64,000 nucleotides of DNA from Sulfitobacter sp. HNIBRBA3233 (GCF_040149665.1 NZ_JBEFLP010000001.1:1922001-1986000), one strand, 5' to 3'. Positions 1-8,930 are shown, counted from the stretch's first letter. Notes: generated by a model not told the origin, from the sequence alone. Numbers and translations: made by a program.

Positions 1-1
1 C

Positions 2-133
2 GCGCAGGCGTGGCAGGACCGGCTGGCCCGCTACCACATCTGGACACGCGTCTTTCCCTATAATACCCGCTGGCTTCGTGTCGGCCTGCCCCCGCAGTCG
101 CATTGGGCGCGGCTCGAGGACGCGCTGGCGTGA
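2..133 (+). CDS. cobC: Threonine-phosphate decarboxylase CobC, C-terminal fragment
   Basis: Only the last 43 residues lie in the window, and the start is off the left edge. The tail, with [16 protein letters not shown] around residues 15-30, resembles the end of the PLP-dependent aminotransferase-fold enzymes that make (R)-1-amino-2-propanol O-phosphate for the B12 lower-loop linker. The next gene, cobD (CbiB), uses that product and starts inside the stop codon (GTGA overlap), which supports the call. A histidinol-phosphate aminotransferase relative is the main alternative, but the context argues against it. Confidence 0.8.
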   Translation, partial: AQAWQDRLARYHIWTRVFPYNTRWLRVGLPPQSHWARLEDALA

Positions 134-1041
134 ACACGGCGGCAATCCTGTGCCTCGCCCTCCTGCTGGATGGCGCATTGGGCGAACCGCGCTGGCTGTG
201 GTCGCGCCTGCCGCATCCCGCCGTACTCATGGGTCGCGCGGTCCAACGGCTCGAACGCGGGCTGAACACCGGCTCCGCGCGCATCGCACGCGGTGCACTG
301 GCCCTGGCGGTGCTGGTTGTCGCCGCCGGAGCGCTGGGGGCGGTGCTGTCCGCCTTCGGGCCGCTGGTCGAGGTGCTCCTCGTTGCGATCCTTCTTGCGC
401 AGAAATCGCTGGTCGATCATGTGCGCGCCGTCGCCGAAGGGTTGCGCATGTCGCTGCCCGCAGGCCGTCGCGCCGTTGCCATGATCGTCAGCCGCGATAC
501 CGCCGCGATGGACGCGCCCGCCGTCGCCCGCTCCGCCATCGAAAGCGGCGCGGAAAACCTCAGCGACGGTGTCATCGCGCCCGCGTTCTGGTTTCTCGTC
601 GGCGGGCTGCCGGGCATCCTGATCTACAAGATCGTCAACACCGCCGACAGCACCATCGGCTACCGCACCCCCCGCTACGAGGAATTCGGCAAGGCCGCCG
701 CGCGCGCCGACGATGTGCTCAACTGGATACCGGCGCGGCTGACCGCCCTGCTGATCGCGCTGCCGGGGGGCATCACCGGTGGCTGGCGCGACGTGGCGGC
801 GGACGCCCGCCTGCACCGCTCGCCCAACGCGGGCTGGCCCGAGGCGGCAATGGCGCGCGCCATCTCGGTGGCCCTCGCCGGTCCGCGCGCCTATGATGGG
901 CGGATGCGCGATCTCGCCTGGGTCAACGGCAGCGCCGACCGCAACATCGGCCCGCCGGCGATCGACGCGGCCATCGCCCGCCTCTGGCGCGCCTGGGGCG
1001 TTCTGCTGGCGGCCTGCGCGCTGCTGGCCCTGATTGACTGA
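130..1041 (+). CDS. cobD: Adenosylcobinamide-phosphate synthase CobD/CbiB
   Basis: Integral inner-membrane enzyme of B12 synthesis. It joins aminopropanol (phosphate) to adenosylcobyric acid. The 303-residue length fits the family, and family landmarks are visible: [19 protein letters not shown] near the N-terminus, a DNLSDGV-like segment ([14 protein letters not shown]) mid-protein, and [10 protein letters not shown] after it. Several hydrophobic segments are present, the last forming the C-terminus. I chose the GTG at 130 because it overlaps the cobC stop (GTGA) and gives the usual N-terminus. An upstream TTG at 103 would lie inside cobC. It is cotranscribed with cobC. Confidence 0.93.
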   Translation: MNTAAILCLALLLDGALGEPRWLWSRLPHPAVLMGRAVQRLERGLNTGSARIARGALALAVLVVAAGALGAVLSAFGPLVEVLLVAILLAQKSLVDHVRAVAEGLRMSLPAGRRAVAMIVSRDTAAMDAPAVARSAIESGAENLSDGVIAPAFWFLVGGLPGILIYKIVNTADSTIGYRTPRYEEFGKAAARADDVLNWIPARLTALLIALPGGITGGWRDVAADARLHRSPNAGWPEAAMARAISVALAGPRAYDGRMRDLAWVNGSADRNIGPPAIDAAIARLWRAWGVLLAACALLALID

Positions 1042-1052
1042 CGGAGAGAGTG

Positions 1053-2228
1053 ATGAAACCGATCCCGAGCCTTGTCGCCGCCCTTGCACTGGCCCCTTTC
1101 GCCGGATGGGCCGACACGCCCTGCGGCGGCAGCTTTGCCGCGTTCAAGGACGCGCTGGTGGCCGAAAGCCCAGAGCACGGCGTCGACATGGCGACCGCCG
1201 AACGGTTTCTCGCCGGTGTTCGGCAGGACGCAGCCGTGCTCAGGGCGGACAGCGCACAGGGCGTTTTCCAGCTTCCCTTCACCGATTTCGCGCGCCGCCT
1301 CATCTCGGCCGATCGCATCGAACGCGGCCGCGCCAATGCCCGCACCTACGACAACGTCTTCGACCGGATCGAGGCCGACTACGGCGTCGACCGTGGCGTC
1401 CTGCTGGCGTTCTGGGCGTTCGAGACGGACTACGGCAGCTTTCAGGGCGATTTCAACACCGCCAACGCGCTGGTCACGCTGGCCCACGATTGCCGGCGCC
1501 CCGAACTCTTCCGCCCGCAGGTCTTTGCCGCGATGAAGCTTTTCGCCCGCGGCGATTTCGATCCCGCCACCACCACCGGCGCATGGGCCGGCGAAATCGG
1601 CATGGTCCAGATGCTGCCCGAGGACATCCTTGAAAACGGCACCGACGGCGACGGCGACGGGCGCGTCACGCTCAAGACATCCGCGCCGGACGCGCTGGTC
1701 TCGGGCGGCCGGATGCTGGCCGGTCTGGGCTGGCGCGCGAACGAGCCGTGGCTGGACGAGGTGCAGGTGCCCGCCGGCTTCGACTGGTCGCTCAGCGGGC
1801 TCGAGACGCAAAAGACCGGCGCCGACTGGGCCGCGCTCGGGATCACGGCCCGCGACGGCGCGCTTGCCTCCGATCTGCCCGCATCGCTGCTGCTGCCGCA
1901 GGGCCGCGATGGTCCGGCCTTCCTCGCCTATCCCAACTTTCGTGTCTTCTTCGAATGGAACCAGAGCTTTACCTACGTGCTCACCGCCGCCTATTTCGCC
2001 AACCGCCTGAACGGGGCGGCGATTTTCGACGCAGGAAATCCCGCACCGGGCCTCAGCGGTCCGCAGATGCAGCAATTGCAGCGCAAGCTTCAGGCGCGCG
2101 GCTATGACGTCGGCGATGTCGACGGTATCCTTGGCGCGAAAACCCGCGATGCCGTGCGCGCCGAACAGGCCCGCCTCGGCCTGCCCGTCGATGCGTGGCC
2201 CACGCCCGACCTGCTCTCACGACTTTAG
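1053..2228 (+). CDS. Lytic murein transglycosylase, MltB-like, with C-terminal peptidoglycan-binding domain
   Basis: Cleaves the glycan strand of peptidoglycan in the periplasm, forming 1,6-anhydro-muramic ends. The protein has 391 residues. A Sec signal peptide ends near residue 20 (FAGWA), followed by an SLT_2/MltB-type domain with the catalytic glutamate in WAFETDYGSF. The last ~50 residues (LQRKLQARGYDVGDVDGILG) are a PG_binding_1 repeat. The ATG at 1053 follows GGAGAG; a GTG at 1050 is also possible. It lies 11 nt after cobD but is functionally unrelated to it, probably a read-through neighbour. Confidence 0.9.
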   Translation: MKPIPSLVAALALAPFAGWADTPCGGSFAAFKDALVAESPEHGVDMATAERFLAGVRQDAAVLRADSAQGVFQLPFTDFARRLISADRIERGRANARTYDNVFDRIEADYGVDRGVLLAFWAFETDYGSFQGDFNTANALVTLAHDCRRPELFRPQVFAAMKLFARGDFDPATTTGAWAGEIGMVQMLPEDILENGTDGDGDGRVTLKTSAPDALVSGGRMLAGLGWRANEPWLDEVQVPAGFDWSLSGLETQKTGADWAALGITARDGALASDLPASLLLPQGRDGPAFLAYPNFRVFFEWNQSFTYVLTAAYFANRLNGAAIFDAGNPAPGLSGPQMQQLQRKLQARGYDVGDVDGILGAKTRDAVRAEQARLGLPVDAWPTPDLLSRL

Positions 2229-2240
2229 AAAGGATTGCCC

Positions 2241-2630
2241 ATGCCCCTGAAAACCAGTTCCGCCGACATGGTCGCCCGCGCCCGCGCGCGGATCGAGGAA
2301 ATCGAAACCGCAGATGCCATCGCCATGGTCGATGACCCCGACGTGCAGATCGTCGATCTGCGCGACCCGCGCGAACGCGAACGCTCGGGCTTCATCCCCG
2401 GCAGTTTCCACTGCCCGCGCGGCATGCTGGAATTCTGGGTCGACCCCGACAGCCCCTATTTCAAGGATGTCTTCGCGCAGGACAAGAAATTCGTCTTCCA
2501 CTGCGCCTCGGGATGGCGCTCCGCCATTTCCGTTGCCACGCTTCAGGACATGGGTTTCGACGCCGCCCATATCAAAGAGGGCTTTTCTGCCTGGGAAAAG
2601 GCCGGCGGCCCGGTCGAGCGCAAGGGCTGA
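2241..2630 (+). CDS. Rhodanese-like domain protein
   Basis: A single-domain sulfurtransferase-fold protein of 129 residues with no signal peptide, so presumably cytoplasmic. Visible features are VDLRDPRERERSG (the CH2A-like motif), IPGSFHCPRG, and the active-site cysteine C88 in the loop CASGWRSA, followed by the typical LQDMGF and EGFSAWEKAGGPV segments. The cysteine is present, so catalysis or persulfide carriage is possible, but the substrate cannot be told from sequence. The ATG at 2241 follows AAAGGA. It starts 12 nt after the transglycosylase, likely in the same transcript. Confidence 0.88.
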   Translation: MPLKTSSADMVARARARIEEIETADAIAMVDDPDVQIVDLRDPRERERSGFIPGSFHCPRGMLEFWVDPDSPYFKDVFAQDKKFVFHCASGWRSAISVATLQDMGFDAAHIKEGFSAWEKAGGPVERKG

Positions 2631-2656
2631 CGCCCCGCTGCTCCGGACGGCAATCG

Positions 2657-2672
2657 GGGGGCCTTGGCCCCC
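2657..2672. terminator. GC hairpin between convergent rhodanese gene and smc
   Basis: A GGGGGCC/GGCCCCC stem with a two-base TT centre lies 27 nt after the rhodanese stop. No clean T-run follows. It could help end plus-strand transcription before smc, whose stop is at 2763. Confidence 0.3.
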
Positions 2673-2732
2673 GGCCGTCGCGCCCCCTGCCGGAGCGGCG
2701 GCCCGTCAAAATTAACCAAATATTTACAATAT

Positions 2733-2748
2733 GTTACCCACGGGTAAC
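2733..2748. repeat. Inverted repeat GTTACCC-AC-GGGTAAC, copy 1
   Basis: A perfect 7-bp inverted repeat around a 2-bp centre. On the left it is flanked by about 27 bp of unusually AT-rich DNA (2707-2732). It sits 14 bp beyond the smc stop in a convergent gap. The same 16 bases recur at 51977-51992, again next to an AT-rich tract in a convergent gap. The two-base loop makes an RNA hairpin unlikely, so a protein-binding site is more plausible. Confidence 0.55.
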
Positions 2749-2762
2749 CGCCAAGAGTGGCA

Positions 2763-5700
2763 TCACGCGACCATCTTCTCGGCTTTCTTGAGGTCCACAG
2801 ACACCAGCTGGCTGACCCCCTGCTCGGCCATGGTCACACCGAACAGCCGGTCCATCCGCGCCATGGTGACCGCGTGGTGCGTGATGATCAGGAACCGCGT
2901 GTCGGTCTGGCGGCACATCTCGTCCAGCAGGTCGCAGAACCGCGTGACGTTGGCGTCATCCAGCGGCGCATCCACCTCGTCCAGAACACAGATCGGCGCG
3001 GGATTGGCCAGAAACACCGCAAAGATCAGCGCCATCGCCGTCAGGGTCTGTTCGCCCCCGCTCAACAGGCTCAGCGTCGACAGTTTCTTGCCCGGAGGCT
3101 GGCACATGATCTCCAGCCCCGCCTCCAGCGGATCGTCGGATTCGACCATCACCAGATTCGCCTCGCCGCCGCCGAACAGGTGCCGGAACAGAAGCGAGAA
3201 GTTGCTGTTGACCTGCTCGAACGCGGTCAGCAGACGCTCGCGCCCTTCGCGGTTGAGGCTCGCGATCCCGCTGCGCAGGGTCTTGATCGCCGCTTCCAGA
3301 TCGGTCTTTTCGGCCACCAGAGTGTCGTGCTCTTCCTGCACCTCGCGGGCGTCTTCCTCGGCCCGCAGGTTGACCGCCCCCAGCGCATCGCGCTGGCGTT
3401 TCAGCCGGTTCACATCCGCTTCCAGCGCATCCGCGCCGGGCATGCTGTCGGGGTTCACGTCCAGCTGGGTCAGCAACTGGTTCGGGGTCAGCTGCTGCTC
3501 CTCGGCGATCCGCTCGGCGGCGGCGCTCACTGTCTCGCGCGCCGCTTCCGATCGCGCTTCGGACCGCGCACGTGATTCCCGCGCCTCGGACGCCGTGCGT
3601 TCGGCGTCGCGCTCCGCAACCGTGGCCTCGCGCAAAGCGGCTTCCGCCGTGCTCAGCGCGTCCGCCGCCTGCGCGCGGCGACCTTCGCTGCGGGCGATCT
3701 CGGCGCTCAGCTCGGCGCGGCGCGCGGCGATCTCTTCGGGGGCGGCCTTGGCCTCCTCCAGTTCCGCCTGCGATGTGTCGCGGCGTTCGATCAATTCGGC
3801 GCTGCGGGTGGTCGCGGTCTCCAGCCGGTGCCGCCAGCCGCTCAATTCCTTGGTGACCTCCTGCGACCGCTTCAGACGCGCCTGCCCCTCGCGGCGCAGC
3901 TCGTCGTGGGCGGAGCGGCGCGACATCATCGTGATACGCGCGGCCTCTACCGTCATGCGCACGTCCTCGACGGCAGCGCGCGCGGCATCCAGATCGCCCA
4001 GCTCGGCCAGCGCGCGCTCTGCTTCCAGCACCCGCGCGCGGGCCTCCATCGCCTCTTCCTCGTGGCGTTTGACCGCCAGACCCAGCGACTCCAGCCGCCC
4101 TGCGGCAAGGTTGCGCTCGGCCTCGGCGCGGCTCAGCGCGCGGCCTGCGTCGGCCACCGCGCGGTCCGCGTCGCGGCGCGTCTCGCGGGCGCGTTTGTCG
4201 GCCTCCGCGCGGGTCGCCAGATCGCGGGTCAGGGTCTCATGGGCAGCGCGCGCGCCTTCGGCCCGCTGGCTCGCCTGTTCCAGCGCCTGTTTCAACGTCT
4301 CCAGCCGGTTCAGCTGTTGCAGCCGCAACGCCGCGGCCGATGGCGCATCTTCCGCCCACGCGCGAAAGCCGTCCCACCGCCAGAGGTCGCCTTCGGGCGA
4401 CACCAGCCGCTGGCCGGGCCGCAGGCTGGCTTGCAGGCGCGGCCCGTCATCGGCGTCCACCAGACCGATCTGGCTCATCCGCCGTGACAGGACGTCGGGG
4501 CAGGACACATGCGCCGTCAGCGGCGTGACGCCTCCCGGCAAGGGCTGCGGATCGCTGTAGGCGGGCAGCACCGACCAGCCCGAAGGGCCGTCGGCATCGA
4601 CTTCGGGCGCGCGCAGATCATCGGCAAGCGCGGCCCCCAGCGCCTTCTCGAACCCGTGTTCCACCTGCAACCGGTCGAGGATCTGCCCCCCCTCCGCCGT
4701 GTCGCGTTCCAGCAGCTTTGCCAGCGCCGCGGTTTCGGCCCGCAGCGCGTTCATCTCGCCTTCGGCTTCCGAGCGTTCGGCGCGGGCGTCGGCCTCGCGG
4801 GTCTGGGTTTCGGCGCGGGCTTCCTCGGCGGCGACAAGTGCGGCATCGGCATCGGTCGCGGCCTGCGCGGCGGCGGCTTCGGCGGCTTCGGCGGCGGCGT
4901 GGTCCTGCCCCGCGCGGGCCAGTGCCGCGTCACTCTCGGCCATCGCGGCGCGGGCGCGATCGGCTTCGGACTGGGCGCGGGCCTCGGTCTTGCGGTTGTC
5001 CTGCAACAGCCGTTCGGCAGAACCGTAGCGCGCAGCCAGACGAGCCACATCTTCGGTATGCTGACCCAGTGCCTCCTCGCGCGATTGCAGCACCGTGGCG
5101 GCCTCGCGCGCGGCTTCGGCGGCTGCCTCGAGCGCGTCCTCGTGGCCCTCACCCGCCTTGGCCAGTTCGGTCGCTTCCCAGTCGAGCCGCTTGATCGTGT
5201 CCTCGGCGTCGGCGTTCAGGCCCGCCTCGCGGTCGATATCGCGGCTAAGCTGCGCGATGCGTCCGGTCAGTGTCTCGATCAGTTGCCGCGCCCGGTTTTC
5301 CTGATCGGCGATGGTATCGCGCTGAACCACCAGACGTTGCACCACGGCGGCGGCAATCGCGTCTTCCTCGCGCAGCGCGGGCAAGGCCGCCTCGGCCGCC
5401 TCGCGGGCCTTGGCTGTCTCGCGCACCTGCGCTTCGGCCTGCGCCGCGGCGGTGACGCGCGCACGCAATTCCTGTTCGGCAGCGGCGCGGGCATCGTCCG
5501 CCTCGCGCCAGCGCCGGTAGAGCAGCATCCCCTCGGTGCGCCGCAGCTGGTCCCCGATCTCGCGGTAGCGGGCCGCCTGCCGGGCCTGCCGCGCAAGCTG
5601 TGCCAGTTGCGCGGCCAGCTGTTCGATCACGTCATCGACACGCGACAGGTTCGTCTCGGTCGCGTTGAGCTTCAACTCCGCCTCGTGGCGACGCTGGTAG

Positions 5701-6218
5701 AGGCCGGAAATCCCCGCCGCCTCTTCGAGGATCCGGCGGCGGTTCTTCGGCTTGGCGTTGATCAGTTCCGAAATCTGGCCCTGCCGCACGAGCGCCGGAG
5801 AATGCGCGCCGGTGGAGGCATCGGCAAAGAGCATCTGCACATCCCGCGCGCGCACGTCCTTGCCCGCGGCCTTGTAGGCGCTGCCGACATCGCGGGTGAT
5901 GCGGCGCACGATCTCAAGCTGGTCCTCATCATTGAACCCCGCAGGAGCAAGCCGTTCGGAGTTGTCGATCGACAGCGCCACTTCGGCAAAGTTGCGCGCT
6001 GGTCGGGTGGCGGCGCCCGCAAAGATCACGTCTTCCATCCCACCGCCGCGCATCGCGGTCGGACGGTTTTCGCCCATCACCCAGCGCAGCGCTTCGAGCA
6101 GGTTGGATTTGCCACAGCCGTTCGGCCCCACAACGCCGGTCAGACCATCGGCGATGATCAGATCGGTGGGGTCCACGAAGCTTTTGAAGCCCGTCAGCCT
6201 GAGTTTGGAAAAACGCAT
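2763..6218 (-). CDS. smc: Chromosome segregation ATPase SMC
   Basis: Structural maintenance of chromosomes protein, the core of the SMC-ScpAB condensin that compacts and segregates the nucleoid. The 1151-residue length is typical. Walker A is GPNGCGKS at residues 31-38. Two long Ala/Glu/Arg-rich coiled coils flank a hinge near residues 510-640. The C-terminal head carries the ABC signature LSGGEQTL and Walker B CVLDEVDAPLDD. The start MRFSKLRLTGFKSFV is the family N-terminus. Upstream lie a DnaA box (6318) and the lipoprotein gene. The gene is monocistronic or follows the lipoprotein gene. Confidence 0.98.
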   Translation of the reverse strand: MRFSKLRLTGFKSFVDPTDLIIADGLTGVVGPNGCGKSNLLEALRWVMGENRPTAMRGGGMEDVIFAGAATRPARNFAEVALSIDNSERLAPAGFNDEDQLEIVRRITRDVGSAYKAAGKDVRARDVQMLFADASTGAHSPALVRQGQISELINAKPKNRRRILEEAAGISGLYQRRHEAELKLNATETNLSRVDDVIEQLAAQLAQLARQARQAARYREIGDQLRRTEGMLLYRRWREADDARAAAEQELRARVTAAAQAEAQVRETAKAREAAEAALPALREEDAIAAAVVQRLVVQRDTIADQENRARQLIETLTGRIAQLSRDIDREAGLNADAEDTIKRLDWEATELAKAGEGHEDALEAAAEAAREAATVLQSREEALGQHTEDVARLAARYGSAERLLQDNRKTEARAQSEADRARAAMAESDAALARAGQDHAAAEAAEAAAAQAATDADAALVAAEEARAETQTREADARAERSEAEGEMNALRAETAALAKLLERDTAEGGQILDRLQVEHGFEKALGAALADDLRAPEVDADGPSGWSVLPAYSDPQPLPGGVTPLTAHVSCPDVLSRRMSQIGLVDADDGPRLQASLRPGQRLVSPEGDLWRWDGFRAWAEDAPSAAALRLQQLNRLETLKQALEQASQRAEGARAAHETLTRDLATRAEADKRARETRRDADRAVADAGRALSRAEAERNLAAGRLESLGLAVKRHEEEAMEARARVLEAERALAELGDLDAARAAVEDVRMTVEAARITMMSRRSAHDELRREGQARLKRSQEVTKELSGWRHRLETATTRSAELIERRDTSQAELEEAKAAPEEIAARRAELSAEIARSEGRRAQAADALSTAEAALREATVAERDAERTASEARESRARSEARSEAARETVSAAAERIAEEQQLTPNQLLTQLDVNPDSMPGADALEADVNRLKRQRDALGAVNLRAEEDAREVQEEHDTLVAEKTDLEAAIKTLRSGIASLNREGRERLLTAFEQVNSNFSLLFRHLFGGGEANLVMVESDDPLEAGLEIMCQPPGKKLSTLSLLSGGEQTLTAMALIFAVFLANPAPICVLDEVDAPLDDANVTRFCDLLDEMCRQTDTRFLIITHHAVTMARMDRLFGVTMAEQGVSQLVSVDLKKAEKMVA

Positions 6219-6317
6219 GTCCTGCCCGCGCGGATGATTCCGGTTCGACCGTCAGCGTGGCGGGATCGGGTGGGACGAGTCAACCGTGCACCACAATGGA
6301 AAGCGGCGCACCGCCAG

Positions 6318-6326
6318 TTATCCACA
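6318..6326 (+). promoter_or_regulatory. Perfect DnaA box (TTATCCACA) upstream of smc
   Basis: TTATCCACA matches the consensus high-affinity DnaA site. It lies about 100 bp upstream of the smc start codon, in the gap behind the lipoprotein gene. No second full box was noticed in the window. It could link smc transcription to DnaA or titrate DnaA; a 9-mer can also occur by chance. Confidence 0.5.
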
Positions 6327-6346
6327 AGATATTGCGATTTTGGGCG

Positions 6347-6754
6347 TTAGAGCGCCGGATCACACTCGATCTCGACCGAGGTGGATCCCAGCACGGTCAA
6401 TTCGGTCCCGCGCACCGGCACGCAATCAAGATCGACGGCCAGCACCGGGCGCGCCTTGCCCCGCGCCCCGCGGCAATCGAGCAGCCCCAGCGCCTGCGCC
6501 TGATCGCCGCGCACCTCGGTCACGGTGCAGCCACTGACGCGGGCCATCGCGCGGCCCGCGCGGCCGCGGATCGGACCGAAGCGCGGCGCGTATTGCGGGT
6601 TGATGCGGATCGCCTCTGCCAGATCGCCGCGCACGCGCACGTCAAACACCGATCCGTCCACCGTGATGCGCGTGGCGGGCAGCCCGCGAAAATGCGGCCC
6701 GGCGGTGTTGCACGCCGCGAGAACGAGCAGAACGAAGGGGGCGAACCTGTACAT
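6347..6754 (-). CDS. Small putative lipoprotein of unknown function
   Basis: A 135-residue protein with an N-terminal hydrophobic segment and lipobox L12-A-A-C15, so export and lipidation at Cys15 are likely. The mature part has no domain I recognise. It contains ITVDGSVFDVRVRGD and two further cysteines (SGC and LLDC) that could pair, and it ends in VEIECDPAL. It precedes smc on the same strand with a 128-nt gap. Function is unknown. Confidence 0.75.
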   Translation of the reverse strand: MYRFAPFVLLVLAACNTAGPHFRGLPATRITVDGSVFDVRVRGDLAEAIRINPQYAPRFGPIRGRAGRAMARVSGCTVTEVRGDQAQALGLLDCRGARGKARPVLAVDLDCVPVRGTELTVLGSTSVEIECDPAL

Positions 6755-6831
6755 GCCGCAAGCTGAGCACGGGCATGGTTAACGTCCACTTAACGCGAAC
6801 GGCGCCAGCACCCTTGCCGGGCCCGCCCGGC

Positions 6832-6848
6832 GGTCATATCATTTGACC
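6832..6848. promoter_or_regulatory. Candidate operator GGTCA-N7-TGACC upstream of the FadR-type regulator
   Basis: A 5-bp inverted repeat with a 7-bp spacer ends 20 bp before the regulator's ATG. GntR/FadR proteins usually bind short palindromes with GT/AC cores and often repress themselves, so an autoregulatory site is reasonable. This is inferred from position and symmetry only. Confidence 0.35.
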
Positions 6849-6868
6849 AATTCACGAGGTTCCGCCCC

Positions 6869-7636
6869 ATGCCCTTCCGCCCGGTCACCCCCGAAAAACT
6901 GTCCACTGCGGTCGTGCGGCAGGTGGAGGAGCTGATCCTGCGCGGCATCCTGCGCCCGGGCGAACGCCTGCCGGCGGAACGTGAGCTGGCCGAACGGCTG
7001 GGCGTGTCGCGCCCGTCCCTGCGCGAGGCGATTGCCCAGCTCCAGCAGACCGGTTTGCTGAGCGCACGGCCCGGTGCCGGGGTCTATGTGGCCGATGTTC
7101 TGGGGTCGGCTTTCTCGCCCGCATTGATTGCCCTGTTCGAGCGGCACGACGAGGCGGCGATGGATTACCTGTCCTTCCGCCGCGATATGGAAGCGCTTGC
7201 CGCCGAGCGCGCCGCGCGACTGGGGTCGGACACCGATCTGGCCGTTGTCGCCGCGATCTTTGACAAGATGCAGGCGGCCCACGACACCCGCGATGCCGAT
7301 CAGGAGGCCGCACTGGACGCGCAGTTCCACATGGCCATCGTCGAGGCGAGCCATAACGTGGTGATGCTGCACATGATGCGGTCGATGTACGAGCTGCTGC
7401 GCGGTGGCGTCTTCTACAACCGTCAGGTCATGTTCCGCCAGCAGACCACCCGCACCGCGCTTCTGGAACAGCACAGGGCCATCCACGATGCGCTGGTCGC
7501 ACGGGATGCCGCCGGCTCCCGCGCGGCGGTCGAAGCGCATCTGAATTTCGTGGAACGCGCGTTGATCGACCAGCACCGCGCCGAGCGTCACGAAGAGATC
7601 GCGCGCCAGCGGCTGGATCACGAAATGGAAAGCTGA
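6869..7636 (+). CDS. GntR-family transcriptional regulator, FadR/PdhR subgroup
   Basis: A 255-residue repressor. The N-terminal winged helix spans about residues 10-75 (ILRPGERLPAERELAERLG and SRPSLREAIAQL are the GntR signature). The C-terminal FCD domain (about 90-230) carries metal-binding-type residues in DAQFHMAIVEASHN and HRAIHDAL. FCD regulators sense small carboxylates such as pyruvate, lactate or glycolate. No dehydrogenase or permease target lies next to it, so the regulon is unknown. A strong terminator follows at 7670-7700. Confidence 0.88.
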   Translation: MPFRPVTPEKLSTAVVRQVEELILRGILRPGERLPAERELAERLGVSRPSLREAIAQLQQTGLLSARPGAGVYVADVLGSAFSPALIALFERHDEAAMDYLSFRRDMEALAAERAARLGSDTDLAVVAAIFDKMQAAHDTRDADQEAALDAQFHMAIVEASHNVVMLHMMRSMYELLRGGVFYNRQVMFRQQTTRTALLEQHRAIHDALVARDAAGSRAAVEAHLNFVERALIDQHRAERHEEIARQRLDHEMES

Positions 7637-7669
7637 GGATCGGCGCCCTGTTGCAGTCGGGCTGAAATA

Positions 7670-7700
7670 GACAAGCCCCGGGGGCGATGCGGGGCTTGTC
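7670..7700. terminator. Bidirectional terminator between the FadR-type regulator and atpF
   Basis: A perfect 11-bp stem GACAAGCCCCG/CGGGGCTTGTC with a 9-nt loop lies between the convergent regulator and atpF genes, with T-rich bases on both outer flanks. It can end transcription from either side. Confidence 0.8.
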
Positions 7701-7725
7701 TTCATTTCGGCAGTGGAGGTCGCGG

Positions 7726-8286
7726 CTAGTGCAGCTTGGCGTCCACCTGTTCGATCGAGTCGTCGATCAGCCGGTTGGCTTCGGCGGCTGTCATCTGCTT
7801 GGCGATCACGTCGCGGGCCGCGGCGACGGCAACAACGATCGCCTGATCGCGCACTTCCTTGACAGCGGCGGACTGCGCCGATGCGATCTGCTCTTCGGCG
7901 GCGTTCAGGCGACGCTCCACCGATTTGGCGAGGTCGGCCTTGGCCTGCTCACCGGCGATGGCGGCTTCTTCCTTGGCCGAGGCGACGATCCGGTCGGCCT
8001 GTTCCTGCACATCCTTCTGCTTGCGCTCGTAGGAGGCCAGCAGCGTCTGCGCGTCCTCGCGCAGCTTGCGCGCCTCTTCCAGTTCGGACCGGATGCCGTC
8101 GGCACGCTTGTCCAGCATACCGCCCAGCAGTTTGGGCACGTTGAAGTAGAACAGGACCGCGATGAACAGCAGGAAAGCCAGCAGCACAATGAAATCGGTG
8201 TTGCCGAGCGAAACGAAGGGCCCTTTTGCCGCGAAGGCCGGTGTGGCCCCGAGCAGGGCGAGCGCGGATGTCAGTGTAAGACGCAT
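7726..8286 (-). CDS. atpF: F0F1 ATP synthase subunit b
   Basis: Peripheral-stalk subunit that ties F1 to the F0 a subunit. The protein has 186 residues. An N-terminal signal-like stretch (MRLTLTSALALLGATPAFA) is followed by a membrane helix (TDFIVLLAFLLFIAVLFYF), then a long charged helix expected to dimerise with b'. It is the last gene of the minus-strand F0 operon, 4 nt after atpX, and a terminator follows. Having both b and b' is typical of photosynthetic-lineage alphaproteobacteria. Confidence 0.95.
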   Translation of the reverse strand: MRLTLTSALALLGATPAFAAKGPFVSLGNTDFIVLLAFLLFIAVLFYFNVPKLLGGMLDKRADGIRSELEEARKLREDAQTLLASYERKQKDVQEQADRIVASAKEEAAIAGEQAKADLAKSVERRLNAAEEQIASAQSAAVKEVRDQAIVVAVAAARDVIAKQMTAAEANRLIDDSIEQVDAKLH

Positions 8287-8290
8287 GGCG

Positions 8291-8842
8291 TTATCCTTTC
8301 ATCCGGGCGTTCACAGCCGCTGTCACGGTGCGGGCGTCGGCGTTTCCACCCATGGCGGCAACGATTTCCTTCGCCGTGTCCTTGGCGACTTCCTTCACGC
8401 TTTCCATGGCACCGTCGCGGATTTCCGCGATGGCCTTTTCCGACTCGGCGGATTTGGCAGCGATCTGTTCGTCGGCTTCGGCGATGGCCTTGTCGAGGTC
8501 GGCCTGCATTTCTGCCTTGGCTTCGTCGATGATGCGCTGCGCCTCGGCGCGGGCATCGACCAGCGCCTTGTCATAGGCCGCTTCGGCCGCTTCCGCCTTC
8601 GCCTTGAGATCCTCGGCGGCGGCGATGTCATTCGATATGGTGCCCTGACGCTCGGCCAGAACGGCAGAGATACGGGGCAAAGCGATGCGCGACAGGATGA
8701 AGTAGATCGCGATCAGTGCGACCACGAGCCAGAAGATCTGGTTGCCCCACCAGTCGAAACACAGCTGCGGCATCCCGATGGCCGATCCGTCGGGCCCTAC
8801 ACAGGTGCCTGCCAGTTCGACATCGATTGGTTCAGTTGCCAT
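8291..8842 (-). CDS. atpX: F0F1 ATP synthase subunit b'
   Basis: Second peripheral-stalk subunit, about 183 residues. A short N-terminal segment precedes one membrane helix ([16 protein letters not shown]) and a long Ala/Glu/Lys-rich helix. Two ATGs lie in tandem; the second (8842) is 5 nt from AGGAGG and the first only 2 nt, so I chose 8842. Placed between atpE and atpF, it should heterodimerise with the atpF product. Confidence 0.93.
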   Translation of the reverse strand: MATEPIDVELAGTCVGPDGSAIGMPQLCFDWWGNQIFWLVVALIAIYFILSRIALPRISAVLAERQGTISNDIAAAEDLKAKAEAAEAAYDKALVDARAEAQRIIDEAKAEMQADLDKAIAEADEQIAAKSAESEKAIAEIRDGAMESVKEVAKDTAKEIVAAMGGNADARTVTAAVNARMKG

Positions 8843-8875
8843 CATGGCCTCCTGTCATAACGTGTAGACTACGAT

Positions 8876-8902
8876 GGGCGATGCGGACAGACCGCACCGC
8901 CC
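8876..8902 (-). other. Hairpin immediately downstream of atpE
   Basis: An 11-bp stem (GGGCGGTGCGG in the mRNA sense, one G-U pair) with a 5-nt loop, 28 nt after the atpE stop. No U-run follows, so it is more likely an RNA-stability or partial-termination element than a full terminator. It pairs conceptually with the hairpin at 9197-9218. Confidence 0.5.
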
Positions 8903-8930
8903 AATGCGTAAGGAACGAAACGTCAGACGC

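Noticed and set aside
2731..6350. Long open frames on the plus strand opposite smc (609 and 613 residues)
   Set aside because: Low-complexity Ser/Arg/Ala or Gly/Arg sequences produced by GC-rich third positions of smc; no domain, and smc is unmistakable.
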